From Luteolibacter sp. SL250 (lineage in GTDB: Bacteria; Verrucomicrobiota; Verrucomicrobiia; Verrucomicrobiales; Akkermansiaceae): DNA of 64,000 nt. Shown piece after piece: positions 27,992-36,144 of the stretch. The stretch covers positions 3,348,001 to 3,412,000 of the forward strand of contig NZ_CP113054.1 of the NCBI RefSeq assembly GCF_026625605.1. Reading direction: 5' to 3'. The first letter of the stretch is position 1. Every line of letters starts with the position of its first letter. The position numbers and the translations under genes are program-made. Under the pieces are notes generated by a model, which worked only from the letters and a program-made list of their open reading frames with translations, was not told the DNA's origin and made no database searches.

Positions 27992-28664
27992 TTTCAAATC
28001 GCCTGATATGTCGTCCGGTCACGCTCCCTCCAACTATTACGTCCCGATCGTCATCGAGTCCGATGGCCGCGGGGAGCGCTCGTTCGACATCTACTCCCGC
28101 CTGCTCAAGGACCGCATCATCTTCATCGGCACGCCGATCGATGATGGTGTGGCGAACTCGGTGATCGCGCAGCTCCTTTTCCTGCAGATGCAGGACCCGA
28201 AGAAGGACATCCACATCTACATCAACTCCCCCGGTGGCTCCGTCACCGCGGGTCTGGCGATGTATGACACGATGCAGTTCCTGACCTGCGACGTGAACAC
28301 CTATTGCATCGGCATCGCCGCCTCGATGGGTTCCGTCCTGCTCACCGCCGGCACCAAGGGCAAGCGGTTCTGCCTGCCGAATTCGCACGTCATGATCCAC
28401 CAGGTTTCCGGTGGCGCCCAGGGCACCGCCCTCGACGTCGAGCGGACGTTCGGCTTCATGATCAACCTCAACAACCGCCTGCACGGCATCCTCGCCAAGC
28501 ATACCGGCAAGACGCTGGAGCAGTTGAAGAAGGATTCGGAGCGCGACAACTACATGACCGCCGAGGAATCCGTGGCCTACGGCCTGGTGGACAAGGTCCT
28601 GGAAAGCCGCAAGCAGCTTCCCGACGCCGTGGCCGCCCTGGCCGAGCCGCCCAAGGAAAGTTGA
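27984..28664 (+). CDS. clpP: ATP-dependent Clp protease proteolytic subunit
   Basis: This is a 226-aa serine protease if begun at the ATG at 27984 (8-nt overlap with tig). The ATG at 28008, 16 nt after tig, would give 218 aa and is also possible. The catalytic Ser lies in [11 protein letters not shown], His in NSHVMIHQ and Asp in [11 protein letters not shown]. It forms the tetradecameric chamber that degrades substrates fed by ClpX. There is no long propeptide. A strong terminator follows, so clpX is expressed mainly from its own promoter. Confidence 0.96.
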   Translation: MPNFKSPDMSSGHAPSNYYVPIVIESDGRGERSFDIYSRLLKDRIIFIGTPIDDGVANSVIAQLLFLQMQDPKKDIHIYINSPGGSVTAGLAMYDTMQFLTCDVNTYCIGIAASMGSVLLTAGTKGKRFCLPNSHVMIHQVSGGAQGTALDVERTFGFMINLNNRLHGILAKHTGKTLEQLKKDSERDNYMTAEESVAYGLVDKVLESRKQLPDAVAALAEPPKES

Positions 28665-28672
28665 ATTCCAAC

Positions 28673-28706
28673 AGCGGCGGTGACTCCACGTCACCGCCGC
28701 TTTTTT
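28673..28706 (+). terminator. Intrinsic terminator after clpP
   Basis: A perfect 12-bp stem (28673-28684 with 28690-28701) with a 5-base loop ends in six T. It separates the tig-clpP transcript from clpX. Confidence 0.9.
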
Positions 28707-28735
28707 CGATCCGCAGGACCGTTCAGCACCCTGTC

Positions 28736-28763
28736 TTGCCTTCTCCCACAATCCCTGTAGATT
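28736..28763 (+). promoter_or_regulatory. Leaderless-type promoter of clpX
   Basis: TTGCCT (28736-28741), a 16-bp spacer and TAGATT (28758-28763) precede the clpX ATG at 28771 by 7 nt. It lies directly after the clpP terminator, which supports a separate transcription unit. Confidence 0.6.
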
Positions 28764-28770
28764 CCCCCAT

Positions 28771-30066
28771 ATGGCCCGCGCATCCAATCTCACGATGTGT
28801 TCTTTCTGCGGAAAGAGCCACTCAGAGGTGAAAAAGCTGATCGCCGGGCCGGGCGTTTATATCTGCAACGAGTGCATCGATGTCTGCTCAAACATCCTTG
28901 AAAAGGAACTGGGCGGCCTCACTCCGAAGGGAGGCACGGCGCCAGCGGACAAATCCGGCTTCAAGATCCCCTCTCCCGCCGTCCTCCGCGACCATCTCAA
29001 CGAGTTCGTGATCGGCCAGGAGAGCGCGAAAAAGGTCCTCGCGGTGGCCGTCTATAACCACTACCAGCGCCTCCGCCAGGACCAGGCGAAGCTCGACGAT
29101 GAGTTCCAGGGGGTGGAAATCGAGAAATCGAACATCCTGCTCCTTGGCCCGACGGGTTCCGGCAAGACGCTGCTCGCCCGTACGCTTGCCCGCGTGCTGG
29201 ACGTTCCATTCTGCATTGTGGACGCCACCACCCTCACTGAAGCCGGCTACGTCGGCGAGGACGTAGAGAACATCATTCTCCGCCTGCTGCAGGCGGCGGA
29301 TTTCGATGTGGCGAGAGCGGAGCGCGGCATCATTTATGTCGATGAAATCGACAAGATCGGCCGCAAGACCGAAAATGTCTCCATCACCCGGGACGTCTCC
29401 GGCGAAGGCGTCCAGCAGGCGCTGCTGAAGATCCTCGAAGGAACGACCTGCAACGTGCCCCCGCAAGGTGGCCGCAAGCACCCGCAGCAGGAGTACATCC
29501 AGGTGAACACGGAGAAGATCCTCTTCATCTGCGGCGGTGCCTTTGTCGGCCTGGAGGACATGGTCCGCCGCCGCCTCGGCAAGAACACGCTCGGCTTCCA
29601 CTCCGACCTTTCCCAGGCGGATCTGGACGACAATGCCCTCAACATCCTGGAGAAAGTCCAACCGGAGGATCTCCTGCACTTCGGCCTCATTCCGGAGTTC
29701 ATCGGCCGCCTTCCCGTCATTTCCTCGCTGCGCAAGCTGACGGAGGACGAGCTGGTGAACATCCTCACCGAGCCGAAGAACGCGCTGGTGAAGCAGTATG
29801 CCAAGCAGCTCGCCATGAACGGCGTGAAGCTCCGCGTGACCCGCGACGCCCTCCGTGCCCTCGCGGAGGAAGCCGTCCGCCGTGGCACGGGCGCCCGCGC
29901 ACTGCGCTCCATTTTCGAGAAAATGATGCTCGATGTGATGTTCGACGTCCCGTCCCGCGGAGACATCGAGGCCGTCACCATCAACCGCCCGGTGGTGATG
30001 GGAGAACGCTCACCGCTCATCCGCAAGCGCCGTGCTGATGCGGACGCGGATGAGGATGCGGCGTGA
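28771..30066 (+). CDS. clpX: ATP-dependent Clp protease ATP-binding subunit ClpX
   Basis: This is a 431-aa AAA+ unfoldase. The N-terminal C4 zinc domain has CSFCGKS and [10 protein letters not shown]. Walker A is [11 protein letters not shown], Walker B is [10 protein letters not shown], the pore loop is EAGYVGED, and the sensor/arginine region lies in [12 protein letters not shown]. The ClpP-docking loop reads LGF (NTLGFHS) instead of the E. coli IGF. Length is normal. It unfolds tagged proteins for ClpP. The start is fixed by the promoter and the family N-terminus. Confidence 0.97.
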   Translation: MARASNLTMCSFCGKSHSEVKKLIAGPGVYICNECIDVCSNILEKELGGLTPKGGTAPADKSGFKIPSPAVLRDHLNEFVIGQESAKKVLAVAVYNHYQRLRQDQAKLDDEFQGVEIEKSNILLLGPTGSGKTLLARTLARVLDVPFCIVDATTLTEAGYVGEDVENIILRLLQAADFDVARAERGIIYVDEIDKIGRKTENVSITRDVSGEGVQQALLKILEGTTCNVPPQGGRKHPQQEYIQVNTEKILFICGGAFVGLEDMVRRRLGKNTLGFHSDLSQADLDDNALNILEKVQPEDLLHFGLIPEFIGRLPVISSLRKLTEDELVNILTEPKNALVKQYAKQLAMNGVKLRVTRDALRALAEEAVRRGTGARALRSIFEKMMLDVMFDVPSRGDIEAVTINRPVVMGERSPLIRKRRADADADEDAA

Positions 30067-30435
30067 TCCCAAGGATGTTTTATGGGATGATCCACCGCAT
30101 TTTCCAGCGGCTGGATCGGGCACAGGCGCGCTGCGGCACCTGGGTGAGGAGGTGGACATTGCGGCAGAGCGGCTATGTCCGCTACGCACTCATTCCTGTC
30201 CACCGGCGGCATTGGCAGACTAAGGTAGAGAAATCATCGGGTATTGGTTGTCGGGAAATCGAAGAAGGCTGACCGCGAATGTTCCGGAACGGGCGAATCT
30301 TGAAAAGAGGACCTCATCCTTCATGCGCCAATGCCGCCGGAGGACAGGAGTGTCCTCCCTCCTTACTGGAAATTTGCCTTCCAAAAGCCACAGGAACGGA
30401 AAAACTCCCACAAAATCCAACGTAACCCATCCTTC
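30067..30435. other. Gene-free stretch after clpX
   Basis: These 369 bases hold no convincing gene; short frames lack codon pattern and family features. They contain a loose GGACAT/ATGTCC pairing near 30151-30180 and the sharp hairpin at 30339-30358. The loose pairing may be a decayed relative of that hairpin. No terminator for clpX was recognised. Confidence 0.55.
30339..30358. repeat. Dispersed 8-bp-stem hairpin repeat, copy 1
   Basis: GGAGGACA, loop GGAG and TGTCCTCC form a perfect 8-bp stem, followed by CTCCTTACT. The copy at 37295-37314 has the same frame and the same downstream tail but differs at one compensated base pair. Confidence 0.8.
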
Positions 30436-31668
30436 ATGCAACGCCGTCATTTCCTCAAAACCACCCTCGCCACCGCAGCGGCTTTTCCCGCCGTCCTCAG
30501 TGCCCAGGAAGCGAAGCCCAAGAAAAAGATCCTGCTCCGTTCCTCATGGCAGACGGTGAACATCGGCGATATCGCCCACACCCCGGGCATGCTCCACCTG
30601 CTGGAGAAACACCTTCCGGAGTACGACGTCACCCTGTGGCCCAGCAGCGTGGACAACGGCGTGGCGGAGATGCTCATGAAACGCTTCCCGAAGCTGAAGA
30701 TCATGGGAAAGACCGCGGCGGAAAAGGAAGAGGCATTCAAAACGCACGACTTCCTCCTCCATGGCTCCGGCCCGGGCATCGTCGGCCAGAAACACCTCAT
30801 CGAGTGGAAGGAAAAGACCGGAAAGCCCTACGGCATCGGCGGCGTCACCTGGGGCTATTCCGAGGAAGGCCTGCAGGTCATCAACGGCGCGAAGTTCGCC
30901 TTCTTCCGTGATTCCGTTTCCCTCGCCCTGGCGAAGAGCAAGGGTGCCACCTGCCCGATCATGGAGTTCGGCCCGGATGCCACCTTTGCCTGTGATCTGG
31001 TGAATGACGCGGCCGCATCCGCATGGCTCAAGGAAGTGGGCCTGGAGGAAGGCAAGTTCATGTGCTGCATCCCCAAGCTCCGGAACACCCCCTACTGGGA
31101 GATCAAGAAGGGCACGAAGTTCGACGAAAAGAAACACGCCCGCAACGAGGAGATGAAGGAGCACGACATCTCCCCCCTCCGCAACGCCGTCATCGCCGTG
31201 GTGGAGCAGACGGACATGAAAATGCTGCTCTGCCCGGAGGACGCCAGCCAGATGAAGCTCAACAAGGAGATGATCTACGACAAGCTCCCGGAGAGCGTGA
31301 AGAAGAAGGTCGTCTGGAGGCAGGACTACTGGCTGACCGACTTCGCGCAGAGCGTGTACAACCGCAGCGCGGGACTTTTCGGCAACGAGCAGCACAGCCC
31401 CATCATGTGCATCGGCCACGGCATTCCGGCCATCGTCTGCCGCTACAAGGAGCAAACCTCGAAGGGCTTCATGTGGAAGGATATCGGCCGCTCCGAATGG
31501 CTGTTCGACCACGACTACGATGAGGCCGAAAAGGGCCTCACCCCCGCCGTGCTGGCCATCGCCAAGGACCAAGCCACCGCGAAGGCGAAGGCTCTGCAAG
31601 CGAAGGCTGTGGCAGACGATCGCATGAAACGGATGATGGACGTCCTGCGCGCGGAGCTGGAAGGCTGA
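30436..31668 (+). CDS. Polysaccharide pyruvyl transferase-family protein with Tat-like leader
   Basis: This is a 410-aa protein from the ATG at 30436, where a twin-arginine-like leader begins (MQRRHFLKTTLATAAAFPAV). The body has SSWQTVNIGDIAHTPGMLHL, LLHGSGPGIVGQKHL, YGIGGVTWGY and a late SPIMCIGHGIPAIVCRYKEQ. This is the pattern of the pyruvyl-transferase (CsaB/WcaK-like) superfamily, in which PEP-dependent ketal groups are added to glycans. Export is unusual for an enzyme that would need PEP, so a different exported role is possible. A terminator follows. Confidence 0.75.
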   Translation: MQRRHFLKTTLATAAAFPAVLSAQEAKPKKKILLRSSWQTVNIGDIAHTPGMLHLLEKHLPEYDVTLWPSSVDNGVAEMLMKRFPKLKIMGKTAAEKEEAFKTHDFLLHGSGPGIVGQKHLIEWKEKTGKPYGIGGVTWGYSEEGLQVINGAKFAFFRDSVSLALAKSKGATCPIMEFGPDATFACDLVNDAAASAWLKEVGLEEGKFMCCIPKLRNTPYWEIKKGTKFDEKKHARNEEMKEHDISPLRNAVIAVVEQTDMKMLLCPEDASQMKLNKEMIYDKLPESVKKKVVWRQDYWLTDFAQSVYNRSAGLFGNEQHSPIMCIGHGIPAIVCRYKEQTSKGFMWKDIGRSEWLFDHDYDEAEKGLTPAVLAIAKDQATAKAKALQAKAVADDRMKRMMDVLRAELEG

Positions 31669-31687
31669 TTTCCAGAGACTTCGACAG

Positions 31688-31732
31688 GAGCATGAGGTGC
31701 GGAATCCGTTCCGGCCCTCATGCTCTTTTTTT
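31688..31732 (+). terminator. Intrinsic terminator after pyruvyl transferase-like gene
   Basis: The stem GAGCATGAGG (31688-31697) pairs with CCTCATGCTC (31716-31725) and is followed by a seven-T run. Confidence 0.85.
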
Positions 31733-31764
31733 ATCCGTGAGGGAGATCGTTCTGCCATCTGAAG

Positions 31765-31863
31765 TTATTCACGGCTATTCACAGGTTATTCACATACCTC
31801 ACAATAACCATTGGTGGTCCGCATGTTGCAGCGTTATTACCAGCTATCCACAGGATATTCACA
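31765..31863 (+). other. Phased array of five DnaA-box-like 9-mers
   Basis: Five same-orientation matches to TTATNCACA lie here: TTATTCACG 31765, CTATTCACA 31775, TTATTCACA 31786 (perfect), CTATCCACA 31844 and ATATTCACA 31855. Spacings of 10, 11, 58 and 11 bp keep helical phase within each cluster. The region lies between two convergent genes and after a terminator, so it is not a promoter. Candidate replication origin element or DnaA-titration site; no dnaA gene is nearby. Confidence 0.6.
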
Positions 31864-31910
31864 ATCCCGCTGCACCCGTAGGACCGCGTCGCAACCGCCC
31901 CTGAAAATCC

Positions 31911-32888
31911 TCAACCGACCGTCCTGAAAGCCGGATAGCTCAGCTCCGCTTCACACGGCACCCCGTCGAACATCCAGCCCACCAGACGTTCCGCCACGGC
32001 TGGGGCGTAGAGGGAGCCTTTCGAGCCGAGCCCGTTGAACATCCAGTTCCCGTCCTCCAGCGGTCCGATCAGCGGCTCGCTGCGGCGGAGGATCGGACGG
32101 ATACCCGCCACGTGGTCCACCACCTCGAAATGCTCCCCGCCCAGGCGGCGGACGATCTTTTCCACAAACTCCCTGCCTTTCTCCGTCGGCTGCCCGTCCA
32201 GCTCATCCCACTCATACGTTGCACCGGCCCGAAACTTCCCGTCCCCGATGGGCACCAGCCAGCCGCCTCCACCGACGCGGATGCGGGACTCATCCCAGCC
32301 AGCCGCCCGCACGGTGAGGATCTCCCCTTTCGCACAACGGGAGGGGCCGTATTTCCCGGAGATCAGCCCGACCGCGCCTTCACAGAAAATCTTCGTCCCC
32401 TCCGCAGAACCATCCCCCTTCCGGTAGATGCCCCGCCGATGGAAAAACTCCCGTGAGGCCTCCGTGAAAAGCCGCGTGTCCACCCGGCCTCCGCCGGTCA
32501 CCTCCACCGCACCCATCCAGCCGTCCGGCGCATCCACCACTCCCTCCACCCACGGTCTGACTTTTTCCTCCGTGAGCTTCGCGGAAATTTTCGTCCATTC
32601 CTTCTCCGACGCCGCCAGCCTCAGCACCGGCAGCGGATGCCAGAGCGTGAAGCCCAGCTCCCGTTCCACCCGCGCGTAAAATGCCAGCGCGTCAGGTAGA
32701 AATTCCGCGATCCGCCAGCTCGGCTCGAAATTCTTTCCCGTCACCGGATTCACCAATCCCGCCGCGACGCGTGACGCCCCACCTTCCTCCCGGTCGATCA
32801 GGGAAAACCCTTCGCCCCGCCACCACAGGTGCCAGGCCACGCAGGTGCCCGCCAGTCCTTGTCCGACGATGACGGGACCGCCGCTCAC
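31911..32888 (-). CDS. FAD-dependent oxidoreductase (DAO/MnmC-C-like)
   Basis: This is a 325-aa protein if started at the GTG at 32888, whose GTGA overlaps the stop of the upstream gene and which sits just before the FAD-binding strand (GPVIVGQGLAGTCVAWHL). The frame is open 11 codons further. It has RVAAGLVNPVTGKNF, GIRPILRRSEPLIG and a C-terminal FNGLGSKGSLYAPAVAERL, as in D-amino-acid-oxidase-like enzymes and the C-terminal half of MnmC. Substrate unknown. It is coupled to the small HTH-like protein upstream. Confidence 0.8.
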   Translation of the reverse strand: MSGGPVIVGQGLAGTCVAWHLWWRGEGFSLIDREEGGASRVAAGLVNPVTGKNFEPSWRIAEFLPDALAFYARVERELGFTLWHPLPVLRLAASEKEWTKISAKLTEEKVRPWVEGVVDAPDGWMGAVEVTGGGRVDTRLFTEASREFFHRRGIYRKGDGSAEGTKIFCEGAVGLISGKYGPSRCAKGEILTVRAAGWDESRIRVGGGGWLVPIGDGKFRAGATYEWDELDGQPTEKGREFVEKIVRRLGGEHFEVVDHVAGIRPILRRSEPLIGPLEDGNWMFNGLGSKGSLYAPAVAERLVGWMFDGVPCEAELSYPAFRTVG

Positions 32889-33205
32889 TTCGGCATCAGC
32901 GCTTCGTTCGGGTCCACCCAATCCGCATCATAGCCCTTGGTGTAGTTAAACAGGTGCTTGTGCAGATACTCGAAATAGACCTCTTTCTCGTCCTTCTTCA
33001 GGCGGGTCCAGATGGCGATGTTGAGGGAGCGCGCGACCTTCATCTTCATGGCCAGGGTGAGCTGCCGTCCCTTGCGCGCCTTCTGGACCTGCTTGTGGTT
33101 CAGTTGCTCCGGAGAGGCCTCCACCATCTCATGGTTGGTGATCTTCCAGCGCTCCATCAGCGCGTCCAGTGGTTGGGTTCCGTGGTCCCGTGTCGGCTCT
33201 TCCAT
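32885..33205 (-). CDS. Small HTH-like protein of unknown function
   Basis: The 106-aa basic and helical protein has a stretch resembling a helix-turn-helix (SPEQLNHKQVQKARKGRQ, TLAMKMKVARSLN), followed by a conserved-looking acidic tail (YFEYLHKHLFNYTKGYDADW). No family name is recognised. It could bind nucleic acid, given the HTH-like spacing and the basic middle. Its start is supported by a promoter 5 nt upstream, and its stop overlaps the oxidoreductase start. Confidence 0.7.
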   Translation of the reverse strand: MEEPTRDHGTQPLDALMERWKITNHEMVEASPEQLNHKQVQKARKGRQLTLAMKMKVARSLNIAIWTRLKKDEKEVYFEYLHKHLFNYTKGYDADWVDPNEALMPK

Positions 33206-33210
33206 CGCTC

Positions 33211-33239
33211 CGTCTAGACCGCCTCCGCGGAAATTCCAA
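33211..33239 (-). promoter_or_regulatory. Leaderless-type promoter of the HTH-like/FAD oxidoreductase pair
   Basis: On the minus strand TTGGAA (33234-33239), a 17-bp spacer and TAGACG (33211-33216) precede the ATG at 33205 by 5 nt. Confidence 0.6.
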
Positions 33240-33259
33240 GCCCCAACCCGGGCAAAAAT

Positions 33260-34540
33260 CTATCCCGCCCGTTCCGCCACCGGCCTTTCCATCCCAGTAC
33301 CACGGACCACTCTCTTCTGCTCTTCCAGCACCAGCGCCGCATCGGAGAATCCCAGCGAGATCCGCCGCATCTCTTCGGCCGCCTGCTGGAGATCCCTGTC
33401 GCCCAGCCTGTGGATCATGGAAAGCGTCTTCTGCAAGCGCACCCCCACCTCCACCATGGATGCTCCGTCACGCGCGATGGAGCCGAACGCGTCATAGACC
33501 AAGTCCATCGCCTGAATCTCCGGAACATGGACGCTGCGGTACTTCACCTCCATCCCCCTGGCTTTCCTCCGGGTCTTCACCCAGCCGTGGAAAAGCTCGA
33601 CTTGGATGGCCAGGATGGCGATGGCGGTGCCAGGATCATTCACCGCCGGGGAAAGCGCGCGATCCGCCACCTCCGAAAGCAGCAACATGGAAAAACGCGG
33701 ATCCGCGGAGGTGGAGCGCACGTTATCCATCTTCAGACACCGGGCGATCTCCTCCAGCGTTTCCTCCGGAATGGCTGTCTGACCATCCACCACGCCAATG
33801 ATCTCCCCCTCCGGAACATAGGCCCCGGGACGCACATCCAGCCAGATGCGCACATCCAGCTTCCGGGCATGTTCCTGAAGCTCCTCCATGTCCACATACT
33901 GGATGTAGCCGAAGCCCATCGCGCGGAAGTCCCGTCCCGGGCCACCTTCCGGACGTTCCGTGCCGGTCTGGACCGCGCCTCCCAACAGGTCCGCCAGGTC
34001 GGGATTGGTGAGCGCCACCTTCGCAGACCGTTTCACGCGTTCCAGCGTGTCATCCAGTTTCCCCAACCGCGAAACACGGTCCACCCAGTGCAGGAAAGAA
34101 ACCAGCACCCAACTGACCAACAGGACAAATCCGACGAAAAGCATGAACCGCCCACCCACGCCAAAGTTCATCGCGCTGAGGGCGGTGATGGACACCACCG
34201 CATAGATGAACGACGCCAGGAAAGCCGCCAGCGTGGACTGCACCGCCGTGTCCCCCATCACGATGCTGGTCGCGCGCGGACTGGCGGAGCTGGCCACCGA
34301 GCCGAACGCCGTCGCCACCGCCGATACCGAGAAAGTCGCCACCGTGAGCATGGATGACGCCAGGATGGAGAACAGGTTGATGAGGGTGTCCTTTTCGATC
34401 TTCACCCTCATGTCCGGCGGAATCGCCGCATCTGCCATGAACGACAGGCAGACCCATAGCACCGCCGCGGCACTCAGGATGACCGGCCGCACCCACAGCT
34501 TCGAGCGGGTCTTTTCGAGATAGAATCGGAGTTTCGTCAT
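33260..34540 (-). CDS. DUF2254 membrane protein
   Basis: This is a 426-aa protein from the ATG at 34540 (MTKLRFYLEKTRSKLWVRP). It has four membrane helices in the first ~160 residues and the DUF2254 signature region SILASSMLTVATFSVSAVAT, SPRATSIVMGDTAVQSTLA and VSFLHWVDRVSRLG. A soluble C-terminal domain follows (DPGTAIAILAIQVELFHGW, FGSIARDGASMVEVGVRLQ). The family is widespread and has no assigned function. It has its own promoter 4 nt before the ATG. Confidence 0.85.
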   Translation of the reverse strand: MTKLRFYLEKTRSKLWVRPVILSAAAVLWVCLSFMADAAIPPDMRVKIEKDTLINLFSILASSMLTVATFSVSAVATAFGSVASSASPRATSIVMGDTAVQSTLAAFLASFIYAVVSITALSAMNFGVGGRFMLFVGFVLLVSWVLVSFLHWVDRVSRLGKLDDTLERVKRSAKVALTNPDLADLLGGAVQTGTERPEGGPGRDFRAMGFGYIQYVDMEELQEHARKLDVRIWLDVRPGAYVPEGEIIGVVDGQTAIPEETLEEIARCLKMDNVRSTSADPRFSMLLLSEVADRALSPAVNDPGTAIAILAIQVELFHGWVKTRRKARGMEVKYRSVHVPEIQAMDLVYDAFGSIARDGASMVEVGVRLQKTLSMIHRLGDRDLQQAAEEMRRISLGFSDAALVLEEQKRVVRGTGMERPVAERAG

Positions 34541-34544
34541 GGGC

Positions 34545-34572
34545 TTCCTATCTGACAGCGTGGAGCAAACAA
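34545..34572 (-). promoter_or_regulatory. Leaderless-type promoter of DUF2254 gene
   Basis: On the minus strand TTGTTT (34567-34572), a 16-bp spacer and TAGGAA (34545-34550) precede the ATG at 34540 by 4 nt. Confidence 0.5.
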
Positions 34573-34686
34573 CCATCCGCGCCATTCTTTTTCGGATTGG
34601 AGAAACCAAGAATTCGTTCCACTGCCTCTATCATGATCTGGATTCAGGCCTGCCGGGATGATAATCCAGCCCTACTCCACCCACGC

Positions 34687-35415
34687 ATGCCAACGCCTCT
34701 GTCAGAAAAATCCACCATCGGAGAAATCCGCGACCGCTTCGACCACGACGTCGAACGGTTCAGCCAGCTCGAAACCGGCCAGCAGGCGACCATCGACGCG
34801 CCGCTGGTGCTGGACCTCATCGGCGCGGTGGCGAAATCCCACCTGCGGCGCGGGGACCGGGTTCTGGACCTGGGATGCGGGGCGGGTAACCTGACGCTGA
34901 AGCTCATTCATGAGGTGGGGCCGCTCCGCTGCGACCTGGCCGACCTCAGCCTGCCGATGCTGGAGCGTGCCCGGGAGCGGGTGACCGCCGCCGGTTGCAC
35001 CTCCGTGGAAATCCATCACTCCGATCTGCGGGATCTCGATTTTCCGGAGGGAGCGTTCGACTGCATCACCGCTGCGGCGGTGCTCCATCACCTGAGGGAG
35101 GATGAGGACTGGAGGGCCGTTTTCCGCGCGATCCACCGTTGGCTGAAGCCCGGTGGCAGGCTGTATGTCTCCGATCTGGTCACCTTTGATGAAGCTGCGG
35201 TGCAGGAGGTAATGTGGCGGCGCTATGGCGAATACCTGGAGGCACTGGGCGGCGCGGACTACCGGGACAAAGTGTTCGACTACATCGACAAGGAGGACTC
35301 CCCGCGTTCCCTGCCCTACCAGATTTCATTGGTGGAGCGCTGTGGTTTCCAGTCATGGGACATTCTGCACCGGAACAGCGTCTTCGCCTGCTACCAGGCG
35401 ATGAAAGTGGAGTGA
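34687..35415 (+). CDS. Class I SAM-dependent methyltransferase
   Basis: The 242-aa protein from the ATG at 34687 has motif I VLDLGCGAGNLTLKL, the acidic loop DLADLSLPMLERAR, motif II FDCITAAAVLHHL and motif III WLKPGGRLYVSD. It contains all canonical SAM-binding parts of the UbiE/COQ5-like Methyltransf_11 group, but the C-terminal half gives no substrate clue. It is monocistronic and followed by a terminator. Confidence 0.85.
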   Translation: MPTPLSEKSTIGEIRDRFDHDVERFSQLETGQQATIDAPLVLDLIGAVAKSHLRRGDRVLDLGCGAGNLTLKLIHEVGPLRCDLADLSLPMLERARERVTAAGCTSVEIHHSDLRDLDFPEGAFDCITAAAVLHHLREDEDWRAVFRAIHRWLKPGGRLYVSDLVTFDEAAVQEVMWRRYGEYLEALGGADYRDKVFDYIDKEDSPRSLPYQISLVERCGFQSWDILHRNSVFACYQAMKVE

Positions 35416-35448
35416 ATCCCAATGCGCTTGAGGATTATGGACCGCCTA

Positions 35449-35470
35449 CCGGAAAGGTCCGGCATTTTTT
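35449..35470 (+). terminator. Short intrinsic terminator after methyltransferase
   Basis: CCGGA (35449-35453), loop AAGG, TCCGG (35458-35462), then CA and six T. The stem is only 5 bp, so its strength is uncertain. Confidence 0.55.
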
Positions 35471-35510
35471 AACCACAGATTTAAGGATTAAACGGATTAC
35501 ACGGATTGAA
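35471..35510. repeat. 9-bp-period GGATT intergenic repeat
   Basis: AACCACAGATTT is followed by GGATTAAAC, GGATTACAC and GGATTGAAA, a 9-bp tandem. It opens like the arms of the inverted repeat at 18081-18193 (AACCACTGATTT). It begins directly at the T run of the preceding terminator. Confidence 0.7.
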
Positions 35511-35572
35511 ATGCAAAGGGTTTTCTGAAGAAACCAACCCGTGAGATTCTTCGAACCGTGCCCATAGAGAGC

Positions 35573-35601
35573 TTCGCAACCGGTCGATAACCGAGTAGTC
35601 G
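35573..35601 (+). promoter_or_regulatory. Possible leaderless-type promoter of the lipoprotein gene
   Basis: TTCGCA (35573-35578), a 17-bp spacer and TAGTCG (35596-35601) precede the ATG at 35607 by 5 nt. Hexamers are weaker than in other examples; the geometry matches. Confidence 0.4.
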
Positions 35602-35606
35602 GAACC

Positions 35607-36131
35607 ATGCCTGGCCCCCAACGCGTTCCGCCATCCTTCCATGCCCTGTGGAAATTCGGCGCACCGCTTTCCTTGGTCGCTCTCCTGCTGTCCGGAGGCT
35701 GTGCCGCGCAGAAAGACGAACTTGTCACGCGCAACAACATCCAAGCCGTGATCGAGAGCGGCTGGTCGGAATCACCGCGCCGCCCGAAGAGAAAACTCCA
35801 TCCCGAAATCGAAAAGGCGTTCCGGCTGGAAAAGGAAGCGGATACCTTCGTGGAGATGACCTCCGACGGAAGATTCGGCATCGGAATCACAGACCACAAC
35901 GGAGGGCGTCTGGATTTCCAGCCCGATCAACTGATCCTTCACTTCTATCAGCAACGGCACAAGAATCTGGTGGTCGTCTGTTTCCACAAGCAGGTATGGC
36001 CGGACGAAGTCCTGAAGGAACGGATCGAGTCCACCAACCGCTACTTCTTTGACCGCGGCTACCGGCGGGTAGTGATCCAGCAATACATGGGCTTCGGAAG
36101 GCCCACGCATTCGGACCGCAGACGTCCGTGA
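35607..36131 (+). CDS. Putative lipoprotein of unknown function
   Basis: The 174-aa protein has a basic N-terminus, a hydrophobic helix and the lipobox LLLSGGC, so Cys at about residue 32 should be lipidated. The mature part is mixed alpha/beta with no recognised family (DGRFGIGITDHNGGRLDF, RVVIQQYMGFGRP). It may be anchored in the outer or inner membrane. It converges on the E1 alpha gene with a 13-nt gap. Confidence 0.65.
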   Translation: MPGPQRVPPSFHALWKFGAPLSLVALLLSGGCAAQKDELVTRNNIQAVIESGWSESPRRPKRKLHPEIEKAFRLEKEADTFVEMTSDGRFGIGITDHNGGRLDFQPDQLILHFYQQRHKNLVVVCFHKQVWPDEVLKERIESTNRYFFDRGYRRVVIQQYMGFGRPTHSDRRRP

Positions 36132-36144
36132 GGTGACCGTTGCC

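Noticed and set aside
30063..30272. Short plus-strand frame after clpX
   Set aside because: It overlaps the clpX end, has no promoter and gives a low-complexity basic peptide without family features.
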